Shown here piece by piece: positions 8,325 to 16,930 of a stretch of DNA of 64,000 bases (position 1 is its first letter; every line of letters begins with the position of its first letter). This DNA comes from an uncultured Neptuniibacter sp. (GTDB lineage: Bacteria > Pseudomonadota > Gammaproteobacteria > Pseudomonadales > Balneatricaceae): the NCBI RefSeq assembly GCF_947498015.1, contig NZ_CANMIR010000001.1:372001-436000 (forward strand), in the 5' to 3' direction. Below the pieces are notes generated by a model. It was not told where the DNA came from. It searched no databases and saw only the letters and a program-made list of their open reading frames with translations. The translations under genes and the position numbers were made by a program.

Positions 8325-9136
8325 TATTTAGCTCTCCGCAACCATTCACGCGGTGGTTTACGCAGAGAGCGTTCAGTGAACAGCGACTGCTCCATACCCA
8401 GATCGTAGGCTTGGTGGCGGAATTCCAGCAGTGTTTCACCACCACTTCTGAGATCAGAGACGCGTGATTTAGTGACCGTTGTGTACCCCTGAATCTTCGT
8501 GCTTGCTAGCACTTCAACCCGTCGGTAGACCTCTCCACCTTCGTCATAGTACTCAATTTTCTCCGGAAGAAAGGTCACCTTGTTGATCCAGGCGTTGTAT
8601 CGACTGAACTCAACTGAAGAGGGATCAAGCGGTGTATTTTCGACCACATAATACTGACCATCAGAGTCCAGCAACTGATGAGTATCTTCCTCAACACCGC
8701 GCCCGGAAACATCTTCATAAAAATAGTGGGCCCCGACAAAGCTGGTGCGTTTATCACCAGCTGAGATCCTTTTTACAAGATCCAGGCCAGGAAGATAGAG
8801 CCAGCGGTCATCATCACTACCCGGCTTTTTTGCTACCAGGAAAACGGTATTGCGGACATCAGCCGGCCGGCTGAATACCACCAGAAAATCCTGTTCTCCC
8901 CCCTCTTCACGATCTTTTCGCAAGATCGTGAACTGGCGCTTTTGCTCACGCCCCTGTGCATCTTTGATAAGCATCCGGGCTTCAGTTCGACCATCCTCAC
9001 CTGCGTAATAAGCTGTCAGATTGGCTTTTGCAACAATCTCATTTGCATCCATCATCTCTTCAGCCTGCGCAGAGATCACTGTCAGAAACAGTAACCCCGT
9101 ATAGATCCAGCAACCTAAGCGTTTTATCTTATGCAT
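8324..9136 (-). CDS. LolA-like outer membrane lipoprotein-sorting protein
   Basis: A 270-residue protein with a signal peptide ending near AQA (residues 1-25). The mature part follows the LolA-like/YbbR-associated family often paired with MMPL transporters: DANEIVAKANLTAYYAGEDGRTEARM near the N terminus, then a half-barrel fold with DDRWLYLPGLDLVKRISAGDKRTSFVG (about residues 110-135). Such proteins bind lipids in the periplasm. It overlaps the upstream MMPL gene by 8 bp and the downstream barrel gene by 1 bp, so the three are translationally coupled and likely act together as pump, periplasmic carrier and outer-membrane element. Confidence 0.87.
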   Translation of the reverse strand: MHKIKRLGCWIYTGLLFLTVISAQAEEMMDANEIVAKANLTAYYAGEDGRTEARMLIKDAQGREQKRQFTILRKDREEGGEQDFLVVFSRPADVRNTVFLVAKKPGSDDDRWLYLPGLDLVKRISAGDKRTSFVGAHYFYEDVSGRGVEEDTHQLLDSDGQYYVVENTPLDPSSVEFSRYNAWINKVTFLPEKIEYYDEGGEVYRRVEVLASTKIQGYTTVTKSRVSDLRSGGETLLEFRHQAYDLGMEQSLFTERSLRKPPREWLRRAK

Positions 9137-11720
9137 TTTCTCTCTCCTCTTTAGTCACTGAAAACAGCCGATCCTTATTCTTGATATTCTGCATCACTGC
9201 CGGTAGCAACACGACAGTCACGACAGCTGATATAGCCATAATCATCGCCAGAAAAAAACCGACGGTAATATAGGGCACCAGGGGTGCAAACAGTAATGGA
9301 GTAAATCCAACAGCAATGACTACAGCATTCCGGCTGATCGCTCTTGCCGGGCCCTGGTATACCTGAGCAACAGTTTCCGGCCAATCACCAGTGCTTCGGT
9401 AAATTTCACGACAACGCTCCAGAAAGTGAATCGCAAAGTCGACAGATAGTCCTAACGTTAGGGCCGACAGAACAGCAATAGGCATATCATAATCTTTTCC
9501 CACAAAGCCGATCAGACCATAGATAAACAGAATCGTTACAGACAGAGGCAACATCGCAAGTAGACCAATCTTCAGTGAGCGAAAGAGAATCAGCATCATC
9601 AGCGCCACCATAAAGAAAGCACTGATCAGGCTGTTTAACATCCCGCTTACCATCTGTTCCTGCCAGACAACATTGATATAAGTAAGGCCGGCCCAATTCA
9701 TCTCAACATTATTCGGCAGTGGGTGCTCGTCAACATACTCAGATACTTGTGAGATCACCCTGCTCATCTCCTGATTATCACCGCTCTTCAGCTGCAACCA
9801 GATCGCTGTTGAATTGAAATCAGGTGTCGTCATATGCCAGAGGTCATTTGGGCGGTGAGATGACTGGAAGCTCAGAATCGTTTGTGCGGCTGCCGTTTGG
9901 GTAAGAGGTAAACGGTAGTGTTCATCTTCCCCACCCTGCAATTCACGGTAAACAGTTTTCAAGAGTGTCACCAGCGAGTTGCTTTTACCAATCTTCTCGG
10001 AGCTATCAAGAAACTGCTGCAGATCTTCCAGATAGGCCAAGCCTTCAGGTGATAGAAAATAGCGACTGCCTGCCTGAGCCTGCTCGACAATATCCAGCAT
10101 CTGCATCCATACGGCCTCGTTTTCAGGATCATCATAAGCCGCGTCATCCAATGCGTTTGCAAGTAGATCTAAGTCGGGCTTACCGTTTTCAGCCCCTGCA
10201 ACATTCAATAGCTGAGTTAACTCAGTCTGCAGATGAGAACTTCCTGCAAGCTCTGTAAGCGAACTGAACACCTCTCCGGTTGTCGTATTTTTATCGCTAT
10301 GATCCAGCACCAGAAAGGCATCATATGTGCCAGAAAAATGCTGATTCATCACATCATCAGCCACCCTTAACCGATGATCCTCTTTAAACCAACGAACTGG
10401 ATTATCGTTAATTTGGATGGTTGTCAGTCCGTAAACAGAGACAGCACTGATCATGATAAACATGACCACCAGTCCTTTTGACTGGGCGATCGAAAAGCGG
10501 CCTGTAGCTGCAAGAAACCGTCCCAGACGACCTGAAGCCTCTTCTGATATAGAGTGATCTTTCAACGCGGCCAAACGTGCAGGTGACAAGCTAACGATAT
10601 AGGCAGGCACCAACGTAATTGTCAGGGCAAAGGCCAAAAAGATACCGAACGCCACATGCAAACCAAAAATCTGCACCGGGGGAATAGGGGTAAATGCTAA
10701 AGAGGCAAAACCGACGGCCGAGGTGATTGAGGTATATAGCATCGGCGTGAAAAGGTGACCGACCACCTCTCCAATAGCCTTATGAGGTTTCTCCCCCGGC
10801 TTATATCGATCAGAGAACTCTGACAATATATGTACTGAATCGACGACCGCTATCGGCATCAGGAAGATTGGGATCATCGAACTCATAATGTGAACGGTGT
10901 ACCCCTGACCGATTAATAACCCCATGGTGATGATCACTGAAGCCATAGCCACCAGCATAGGTGCCGTAATCAGTAGTAAGGAACGGAAGAAAACCCACAT
11001 CAGAACGAAAATCATCAAACCGGCCAGCGGGGCTGAGATCGCCATCTGAATGAACATCTCAACACCGAATGTATCTTCAGCTACGGGAAGCCCTGCCATA
11101 TGGAACTGATTACCAGAGTTGGGGGCCGCCTGAACAAGCTCATCAATGACAAGTTGAATCTCATTCGAAAGGCGATAACTCTCCGATTTTGATTCTATCG
11201 GAATATAGATACCTGCGGCTTTGCCATCGCCTGAAACCAGCGTATTCTGAAGCAGAGGCAAACGCTCAACTGCTTGCCTGATGGAATCAGCCTGGAGTTG
11301 TGTTTCAGGTGCTGTGCGCATCATCCATTCAAATCTGATCGTACCTGCCTGTTCGGTGGACTGACTAATATTGTCCACTGTATTCAGTGCCATCAAATCC
11401 TGACGAATGACACCCTCCATCGACTGAATAGCCAACGAAAGCTTATGTAGATCCTGAAGGGTTTGCGGATTATAAATCCCCTGCTGGTGCTGTTTGTTAA
11501 CCACACCGACAACGATCATATCGTACAGCGAAAAACGCTGTTTGACCTCGTCATGAAACACGCGATCTGCCTGGTCATGTGGCAGCATGTTCTCAGGATC
11601 GGTATCCACCTTGATGCTTGGAATCTGCAATCCTGCAAAAATAACAATAGCGAGAATAAGCAGAAAAACCTGTTTCGGTTTCTGCATTGAGCACTCTATT
11701 AACCAAGCTTTAAATCCCAT
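9129..11720 (-). CDS. MMPL/RND superfamily transporter
   Basis: An 863-residue inner-membrane transporter with the RND arrangement. It has TM1 near residues 16-35, a large periplasmic loop, five further helices (about 220-400), TM7 near 420, a second large loop, and a final five-helix block (about 700-850) containing GLSVDFAIHFLERCREI. MMPL relatives move lipids, hopanoids or hydrophobic compounds. ATG 11720 is preferred over ATG 11732 because GAGG sits 6 nt before it. First gene of the operon with the LolA-like and DUF1302-like genes, divergent from an ArsR-type regulator, with nested palindromes about 40-95 bp upstream. Confidence 0.88.
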   Translation of the reverse strand: MGFKAWLIECSMQKPKQVFLLILAIVIFAGLQIPSIKVDTDPENMLPHDQADRVFHDEVKQRFSLYDMIVVGVVNKQHQQGIYNPQTLQDLHKLSLAIQSMEGVIRQDLMALNTVDNISQSTEQAGTIRFEWMMRTAPETQLQADSIRQAVERLPLLQNTLVSGDGKAAGIYIPIESKSESYRLSNEIQLVIDELVQAAPNSGNQFHMAGLPVAEDTFGVEMFIQMAISAPLAGLMIFVLMWVFFRSLLLITAPMLVAMASVIITMGLLIGQGYTVHIMSSMIPIFLMPIAVVDSVHILSEFSDRYKPGEKPHKAIGEVVGHLFTPMLYTSITSAVGFASLAFTPIPPVQIFGLHVAFGIFLAFALTITLVPAYIVSLSPARLAALKDHSISEEASGRLGRFLAATGRFSIAQSKGLVVMFIMISAVSVYGLTTIQINDNPVRWFKEDHRLRVADDVMNQHFSGTYDAFLVLDHSDKNTTTGEVFSSLTELAGSSHLQTELTQLLNVAGAENGKPDLDLLANALDDAAYDDPENEAVWMQMLDIVEQAQAGSRYFLSPEGLAYLEDLQQFLDSSEKIGKSNSLVTLLKTVYRELQGGEDEHYRLPLTQTAAAQTILSFQSSHRPNDLWHMTTPDFNSTAIWLQLKSGDNQEMSRVISQVSEYVDEHPLPNNVEMNWAGLTYINVVWQEQMVSGMLNSLISAFFMVALMMLILFRSLKIGLLAMLPLSVTILFIYGLIGFVGKDYDMPIAVLSALTLGLSVDFAIHFLERCREIYRSTGDWPETVAQVYQGPARAISRNAVVIAVGFTPLLFAPLVPYITVGFFLAMIMAISAVVTVVLLPAVMQNIKNKDRLFSVTKEERENA

Positions 11721-11757
11721 CTTCAACCTCATTCGGATGCACTGGAGCAGTTTATTA

Positions 11758-11816
11758 TTCGCAATTATATTAGACTACGCTAATATTACAATACTACTAA
11801 ATTAGTAAATTGCGAA
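11758..11816. promoter_or_regulatory. Nested palindromes in the RND/arsR divergent promoter
   Basis: Three dyads are nested in 59 bp. An outer pair is TTCGCAATT (11758-11766) with AATTGCGAA (11808-11816). Inside lie ATATTAG (11767-11773) with CTAATAT (11780-11786) around a 6-nt core, and TACTAA-A-TTAGTA (11795-11807). All arms are perfect. The position between divergent genes and the AT-rich dyads fit an ArsR-family operator controlling both directions. ATATTAG is shared with the dyad at 5070-5098. Confidence 0.65.
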
Positions 11817-11956
11817 ACACCTACAATCTGAGGTATTATTTGATCTGTTATAAAAAACTGTTTATTAATAACCGTTTTAACAAACGGCAGGCATGACGCT
11901 GATTGAGCCCTGTTGTACGGAAACCGATCATTAGATACTCAACCCCAGATGTATCA

Positions 11957-12349
11957 ATGATTCACAGCTGCTCACACGATGATAAGAACAATACAGCGCT
12001 TCGGAGTGTTAAATTGAACGATACAATTACTGCAGCCTCGCTAGATGCTGAAACCCTGGAAATGATGAAAACCAATGCGGGTAAAGCAGCGAAACTAATG
12101 AAGGCCCTCGGGAATGAAAGCCGCTTGCTCATCCTCTGCTACCTGGATGGCAAAGAGCTCTCAGTAACCGAGCTGAATAACTGTTTGGATCTGAGCCAAT
12201 CAGCCCTCTCTCAACATCTGGCGGTGCTTCGCAAAGATGGGCTGGTCAAAACGCGGCGTGAATCACAAACTATCTACTACTCTCTTGAGGGTGATACCGC
12301 AAAGCGGATTATTCACACACTTCATGAGATGTTCTGCCCAGCAATGTAA
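11957..12349 (+). CDS. ArsR-family regulator of the BigR/SqrR type
   Basis: A winged-helix repressor. The core is AAKLMKALGNESRLLILCYLDG, then the recognition helix SQSALSQHLAVLRKDGLV and the wing TRRESQTIYYSL. Two cysteines, one in LILC and one in the C-terminal MFCPAM, occupy the positions of the persulfide-sensing pair in BigR/SqrR. The metal-site cysteines of classical ArsR (ELCVCDL) are absent. This suggests a sulfide or persulfide sensor. The start is uncertain: ATG 11957 is used, but TTG 12014 has the better ribosome site (GGAG at 12003-12006), and TTG 11903 is also in frame. Divergent from the MMPL operon. Confidence 0.85.
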   Translation: MIHSCSHDDKNNTALRSVKLNDTITAASLDAETLEMMKTNAGKAAKLMKALGNESRLLILCYLDGKELSVTELNNCLDLSQSALSQHLAVLRKDGLVKTRRESQTIYYSLEGDTAKRIIHTLHEMFCPAM

Positions 12350-12354
12350 TCATC

Positions 12355-12379
12355 AAGCCGCTCAATGTAGCGGCTTTTT
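12355..12379 (+). terminator. Rho-independent terminator after the arsR-like gene
   Basis: AGCCGCT (12356-12362) and AGCGGCT (12369-12375) form a 7-bp stem with loop CAATGT, followed by TTTT. It lies 6 bp after the stop codon of the ArsR-type gene. Confidence 0.85.
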
Positions 12380-12459
12380 CATGCCGGAATGAAAATTGAT
12401 ATGCCTGTTACTGCAAAAAGTACCTTAAATGTAATTCGATTCGGGGCTTGGGCTTTATC

Positions 12460-13470
12460 ATGAATCGGGCCCTGACTGTTTCCTTCTTTCTTTCATTCAG
12501 CTTTGTAGCCGCTTGTTCAGCTCCAGATGTAAAAATTCCCAAGCTGAGCGATGAGGCGGTAAAAGCCGAGCGACAACATCAATTAGAGCAATCCATCACT
12601 TACCAACGCTCTCAAACAATCAGATTGGCGGAGACTGCACATCCATTATTAAAACTGGCACCTATCGCTTGTGAAAATAAGACCCGCTACCGTTTAGGGG
12701 TCCTGCTGCATTCACTGGAGCAATATAGTGATCACCAAAAGCCTGCTGCGAAATCGCTATATCAGTTCGATAACGCTGTTCAGGTAAACCATGTATTAAC
12801 TCAGGGCCCTGCGGACGGTCATTTACAGCACGGCGATAAGCTTGTCGCGATCAATGGTTCTCTGCTGTCAGGTGCTCATACAACACAGCTCAAGATAATT
12901 AAGGATGCGCTCAGATCAGGTACCCCTGTTAAGCTTCAATTCTGGCGTCATGAAGAGCAACAACAAACCACCATCACACCTGAGCAAGTATGTGACTATC
13001 CTGTTCTTTTACGAAACAGTGATATGGTGAATGCTTATGCAGATGGTAGTAATATCATCATCACCTCAGGCCTGATGCGATATGCTGAAAAAGATTCAGA
13101 ACTTGCCATGATCATCGCCCATGAGATGGCCCATAACAGTCAACAGCATATCTGGAAACGTCTGAAAAATACTGCACTGGGTAGCCTGATCGACATTGCT
13201 CTGATCACTCAGGGTATCGTCTCGCCCTTCATAAATGCGGGAATCGGTGGCAACTTATATAGTCAACACTACGAACTGGAAGCGGATATTGTTGCGGTAA
13301 GAATGTTATATAAAAGCGGTTTCAGTCTTGAAGGGATAGATCAGTTCTGGCGTAAGATCGCTGCCATCCACCCCCGCTCAATTACCCATGGAAAACTGGT
13401 TTCACATCCCACAACAGTTGAGCGTGTACTGGTCATCCAGAAAGAGATTTCACAACTAACAACCCCCTGA
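12460..13470 (+). CDS. M48-family metalloprotease lipoprotein with PDZ segment
   Basis: A 336-residue envelope protease. The signal peptide ends in a lipobox-like VAAC near residue 19, predicting a lipid anchor. Residues about 95-165 look like a PDZ domain (GPADGHLQHGDKLVAINGSLLSG). The catalytic part contains the zinc motif HEMAH near residue 220 and the third ligand in ELEAD near residue 272, both intact. Proteins of this kind degrade misfolded envelope proteins. ATG 12460 is chosen because it opens the signal peptide, while an in-frame TTG 12 bp earlier adds little. It appears to be a single-gene unit downstream of the arsR terminator. Confidence 0.9.
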   Translation: MNRALTVSFFLSFSFVAACSAPDVKIPKLSDEAVKAERQHQLEQSITYQRSQTIRLAETAHPLLKLAPIACENKTRYRLGVLLHSLEQYSDHQKPAAKSLYQFDNAVQVNHVLTQGPADGHLQHGDKLVAINGSLLSGAHTTQLKIIKDALRSGTPVKLQFWRHEEQQQTTITPEQVCDYPVLLRNSDMVNAYADGSNIIITSGLMRYAEKDSELAMIIAHEMAHNSQQHIWKRLKNTALGSLIDIALITQGIVSPFINAGIGGNLYSQHYELEADIVAVRMLYKSGFSLEGIDQFWRKIAAIHPRSITHGKLVSHPTTVERVLVIQKEISQLTTP

Positions 13471-13496
13471 GTCTGTTGCTTTTAGCCTAGAGTACA

Positions 13497-13518
13497 GTTT
13501 CTTGAAACCATGTATACT
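13497..13518 (+). promoter_or_regulatory. Palindrome and -10 box upstream of the XRE-cupin gene
   Basis: GTTTC-TT-GAAAC (13497-13508) is a perfect dyad, and TATACT at 13513-13518 can serve as a -10 element about 63 bp before the start codon. A second GTTTC half-site occurs at 13531. Autoregulation by the XRE protein encoded just downstream is likely but inferred. Confidence 0.45.
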
Positions 13519-13580
13519 GTCTCCATAACGGTTTCACATACCCTCTAAGAAGAACTATAGGTAGATCTGGAGTTGCATTA

Positions 13581-14219
13581 ATGTCTGACGAGCCATTTTT
13601 CCTCAAGGAAGAAAAAGAAAAACTAGGGCTGAACAGAGCCAACGGACAAACTGAAGCAACCCTTGAACCCTTACAGCTGGGTAAACGGGTCAAAGAGATA
13701 CGCTTGAGCCAGAACCTCACGCTGGAAGAAGCCAGCAAGCTGACGGGGCTTGCCCGCTCAACCCTGTCCAAAATTGAAAATGAGCAGATCTCACCCACTT
13801 TCAGCGCTGTAAACAAATTGGTTAAAGGGCTGGGAATCGATATCCCTCAACTGTTCTCACAACCCAAGCGCGGAGCAGGTGCCGGCGGCCGCCGGGATAT
13901 CACTCGTGGTGGCGAGGGGCAACCACACCCGACCCCGACCTATGAACATGAACTACTAGCAACGCAACTTAGTACAAAAAAAATGATCCCTTACCGCACG
14001 ACGGTCAGGGCAAGGAGTTTTGATGAATACCCCGAATGGGTTCGGCATGACGGAGAGGAGTTTCTCTTTGTACTTCGTGGATCATTACTTCTTTATACTG
14101 AGTTTTACGAGCCGCTGGAGCTATTTTCCGGAGACTCTGCATACTATGACTGCGAAATGGGCCACGCTCTGATATCCACAAGCGAAGAGGATGCCGAAGT
14201 GATATGGGTTACCGCCTGA
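13581..14219 (+). CDS. XRE-family regulator with C-terminal cupin
   Basis: A 212-residue regulator. A helix-turn-helix of the XRE type lies at about residues 32-88 (LGKRVKEIRLSQNLTLEEASKL, then LARSTLSKIENEQISPTFSAV). A basic glycine-rich linker follows (about 98-118), then a cupin fold at about 137-210 with the metal-site-like RHDGEEFLFVLRG. Such proteins regulate amino-acid, polyamine or sugar catabolism with the cupin as ligand sensor. No obvious target gene lies alongside, since the next genes are on the opposite strand. It has a palindromic site upstream and a strong terminator downstream, so it is monocistronic. Confidence 0.9.
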   Translation: MSDEPFFLKEEKEKLGLNRANGQTEATLEPLQLGKRVKEIRLSQNLTLEEASKLTGLARSTLSKIENEQISPTFSAVNKLVKGLGIDIPQLFSQPKRGAGAGGRRDITRGGEGQPHPTPTYEHELLATQLSTKKMIPYRTTVRARSFDEYPEWVRHDGEEFLFVLRGSLLLYTEFYEPLELFSGDSAYYDCEMGHALISTSEEDAEVIWVTA

Positions 14220-14315
14220 TTCAGAGCATAATGGCTTTCTTCAGCAAGCTCTTAAGTCATTTTAATCGGTGATAATTCTGAATTTTCAGTTATACTGATT
14301 TCAACCTTCCTGAAC

Positions 14316-14367
14316 ACCGTCACAATGTTGTTTGTCTCTACAAACGAATTCTGTGGCGGTTTTTTTT
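14316..14367 (+). terminator. Branched Rho-independent terminator
   Basis: ACCGTCACA (14316-14324) pairs with TGTGGCGGT (14352-14360) using one G-U pair. An inner stem GTTTG/CAAAC fills the loop, and seven T residues follow. It lies about 100 bp after the XRE-cupin stop. A TATACT hexamer at 14291-14296 would also allow a short separate transcript ending here. Confidence 0.75.
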
Positions 14368-14370
14368 ACC

Positions 14371-14895
14371 CTACCATCCAAAGCCTGCCAATGAGATTGC
14401 ATTCCCAGATTGCCACTCTCCAGAGGAGAGCATAAGAGAGAATCCATCCTTCTCATCAACACCTGACAACAATTCAAAGTAAGACTCCAGCTCCTTATCC
14501 AGAGGCTGACTCTCCCTGCGGTTGCACCATAGCTCAAATGTATCTACAGCGAACATCGAAAAGGGCTGCCCGTCGAGAAATGAAAGCCAACTGTCCAATA
14601 AGGCTTTATCCGTATCCGCCATCATCATTCCAAGCGTTTTTTGTCGCTGGGTAAGTCGCGAAATAGCCCTATCCTTATCGGTGATCAGAACGGGATATTC
14701 CTTATCGTCTGGTAGTTCAATCATTGGATTTTGAGAGTTATCAACCTTGTAGAATTTGATATCGTCTTTGTCAAACGGTAACAACCAATACAGAGGGATA
14801 GCATGATTCGCAGCACAGAGCATTTCAGCTCGCTGCTCACCCCCTCCATCAGCAGCCGAACCCACGCCCATTAAAATAATCCGTGTCCCTAACAT
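14371..14895 (-). CDS. Hypothetical protein, 174 residues
   Basis: I do not recognise this family. It is a soluble, acidic 174-residue protein without signal peptide or membrane helices. The N terminus (TRIILMGVGSAADGGGEQRAEM) reads like a short beta strand followed by a glycine-rich loop. The rest is mixed alpha/beta with several aromatic clusters. ATG 14895 has a good ribosome site (GGAG, 6 nt spacing). It begins only 9 bp after the TraB/GumN stop, so it is the second gene of a two-gene operon, which is the only clue to its role. Confidence 0.75.
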   Translation of the reverse strand: MLGTRIILMGVGSAADGGGEQRAEMLCAANHAIPLYWLLPFDKDDIKFYKVDNSQNPMIELPDDKEYPVLITDKDRAISRLTQRQKTLGMMMADTDKALLDSWLSFLDGQPFSMFAVDTFELWCNRRESQPLDKELESYFELLSGVDEKDGFSLMLSSGEWQSGNAISLAGFGW

Positions 14896-14904
14896 ATTTT
14901 TCTC

Positions 14905-15759
14905 CTACATCTGCTCAACACTGTATCCTGATTCTTGTAGCCTTTTCAAAATACCATCCGGTCCGATGAGGTGTGCGGCCCCTACCAAGATCAGCTCGAC
15001 CTCTTCCGTCCGCAGCATAGATTCTATAGCGGGAAACCAACGCTGATTTCGTTCGACAAGTAAAGATTGATACACATTGGGGTAATCCTCACGCATCTCA
15101 TCTAACACATCCTTTTCTAACTCTAGGGTGTTCCCGGATTTCCAGTGCCGTACCATCTCGCGCATCATGCCTTCAGTTTTCTTTACATCATCCAAGGTTT
15201 GACGGAGAAAACGCTCCTCATTACCCGTCCCCATATCCACAAGGAAACCAAGATGCTCATCAATGGTTTCAAGCCCGATTACGGCTTTGCCATCCTTCAT
15301 TGCACGTTTATAGTAGACAGAGTCGGCGCCGTCAGCTGATATCCCCAATCGCCTGAATTCAATTCCCAACATCGTAATCATCACACCTGCTGGTTTCATC
15401 CCGATAAACAGATGTGGCATCAAGCCACGCTCTTTCAGATACTGATTCAGATCCGCATACAGTTCAGCAGAGATCAGTTCATTGAGTAAACGGCCATCCT
15501 GATAAGACAATCCGGACATTAATTTAACTTGAGTTTGAGGCTGGAATAACTTTTCCATCTCTGTTTCCAGCACGACAACCTCTGCTTCACGGTATGCCTG
15601 ATCGAATGCTTGCGGAAAAGGGAGGTCTGAGGGGGACAATATATGGATCGTCCCTCCCAAATAGAGCAAACGATCACCCTGGCTGACTTTCCAGATCGAT
15701 GTTTCTGCTAGCAAAGTGTTACTTAAAAACAGTAACCAGATAAGCGTTAAATATTTCAT
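14905..15759 (-). CDS. TraB/GumN family protein
   Basis: A 284-residue exported protein with a signal peptide (MKYLTLIWLLFLSNTLLAET). The family signature LYLGGTIHILSPSDLP lies near residue 34, a glutamate-containing segment VVLETEMEKL near residue 63, and a C-terminal ELILVGAAHLIGPDGIL near residue 255. These match the TraB/GumN fold, which is related to EreA/ChaN-type and Tiki-like hydrolases. Substrate unknown. The frame is open 132 bp further upstream, but only ATG 15759 gives a signal peptide, and that choice also avoids overlap with the divergent receiver gene. Confidence 0.88.
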   Translation of the reverse strand: MKYLTLIWLLFLSNTLLAETSIWKVSQGDRLLYLGGTIHILSPSDLPFPQAFDQAYREAEVVVLETEMEKLFQPQTQVKLMSGLSYQDGRLLNELISAELYADLNQYLKERGLMPHLFIGMKPAGVMITMLGIEFRRLGISADGADSVYYKRAMKDGKAVIGLETIDEHLGFLVDMGTGNEERFLRQTLDDVKKTEGMMREMVRHWKSGNTLELEKDVLDEMREDYPNVYQSLLVERNQRWFPAIESMLRTEEVELILVGAAHLIGPDGILKRLQESGYSVEQM

Positions 15760-15910
15760 ATCTATCATCCATCTCATGCAATAGATCCAGAGTAGCACTA
15801 TGACAGAGAAACTTTGGAGGTAAATTCCCACTAACACCCCGAAAATCACTTCAAAATCAGAATCGATCACTGGTATGCTCAAGCAATACAAGGATAGACA
15901 GGGAAAAGTA

Positions 15911-16705
15911 ATGGTAAGTTTAACCTCTGCAGATCTGAATATTTTACTTGTTGAACCCTCAGCCGTTCAGCGCAAGATTATTCGTCAAGAATTTCAAAGA
16001 GAGTGCGTAGATGCGATCGATGAGGCCGACTCCGTTCAATCCGCATTAGCAAGAATTAAAGCGGTCTGCCCTGACCTTGTTGTGAGTGCGCTCTACCTTC
16101 CTGATGGCTCTGCCATGGATATTCTGGACACCATCCGTTCGGATGAGGCTACGGCCGATCTTCCTTTTATGTTGATCTCCAGTGAAACTCGTCACGAACA
16201 ACTGGATCAGTTTAAACAAGCCGGTGTAATAGCCATACTCCCTAAGCCTTTCAATAGTGAACACCTGGGAACCGCTATCAATTCGACACTGGACCTGCTC
16301 TCACAGCATGATCTTGAGCTGGAGTATTATGATCCAGCTGCATTACGTGTACTGGTGGTCGATGATAGCCGCATGGCACGTAATATCATTATCCGTGTAC
16401 TGGAAACTTTGGGTATCTCTCATATCACTCAAGCTGTAGATGGATCTGAGGCGATTCAACTACTCAATCAGGGTTTCGATCTGGTCATCACTGATTACAA
16501 TATGCCCGAAATCAATGGCTTAGAATTGACCGAACATATACGTAATTCTGGTGATTATTCCCACCTTCCTGTCTTGATGGTCTCAAGTGAAGCAAGCCAG
16601 GCTCATTTGAGTAACATTTCAAGGTCTGGCGTAAATGCTCTGACAGATAAACCGTTTGAACCTGCCATAGTCAAACAGTTACTGGCCAGGATACTCGAGG
16701 AATAA
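15911..16705 (+). CDS. Double receiver-domain protein
   Basis: A 264-residue protein with two response-regulator receiver domains and no output domain. Domain one (about residues 8-125) has lost the phospho-acceptor: the strand reads PDLVVSALYLPDG, with alanine where aspartate is expected, though the lysine (LPKPF) remains. Domain two (about 142-262) is complete, with VVDDSRMAR, the acceptor in LVITDYNMPEINGLEL and LTDKPF. This resembles CheY-like adaptor proteins working in phosphorelays or chemotaxis. ATG 15911 follows AGGGAAAAGTA and is preferred to the upstream ATG 15875. Confidence 0.85.
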   Translation: MVSLTSADLNILLVEPSAVQRKIIRQEFQRECVDAIDEADSVQSALARIKAVCPDLVVSALYLPDGSAMDILDTIRSDEATADLPFMLISSETRHEQLDQFKQAGVIAILPKPFNSEHLGTAINSTLDLLSQHDLELEYYDPAALRVLVVDDSRMARNIIIRVLETLGISHITQAVDGSEAIQLLNQGFDLVITDYNMPEINGLELTEHIRNSGDYSHLPVLMVSSEASQAHLSNISRSGVNALTDKPFEPAIVKQLLARILEE

Positions 16706-16817
16706 CCAAGCATGACAACCCCTCACGTCCCTCCTGTATAGCTTGAAGCAGTCAACCTCCATTAAAGACGGCACCCGATAAGATAACGGTATAAAGCTGA
16801 TTAAAAAGCCATCTTCC

Positions 16818-16845
16818 TTGCTCTATAGGCTATGAGGTGTATAAT
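16818..16845 (+). promoter_or_regulatory. Probable sigma-70 promoter of the csdA-like gene
   Basis: TTGCTC (16818-16823) and TATAAT (16840-16845) are separated by 16 bp, with TG directly before the -10 hexamer. Transcription from here would give a leader of about 80 nt. Cold-shock helicase genes commonly have regulated leaders, but I see no specific structure. Confidence 0.5.
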
Positions 16846-16930
16846 CGCACGCTTTCCCACCAGAGCAGCCTATACTGTATCTACAACATTGATGCAGCCT
16901 GCCCTAATTCCAAACAGGTAACTCAAAGAG

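Noticed and set aside
15760..15891. N-terminal extension of the TraB/GumN frame
   Set aside because: It would overlap the divergent receiver gene region and bury the signal peptide. ATG 15759 explains the gene better.
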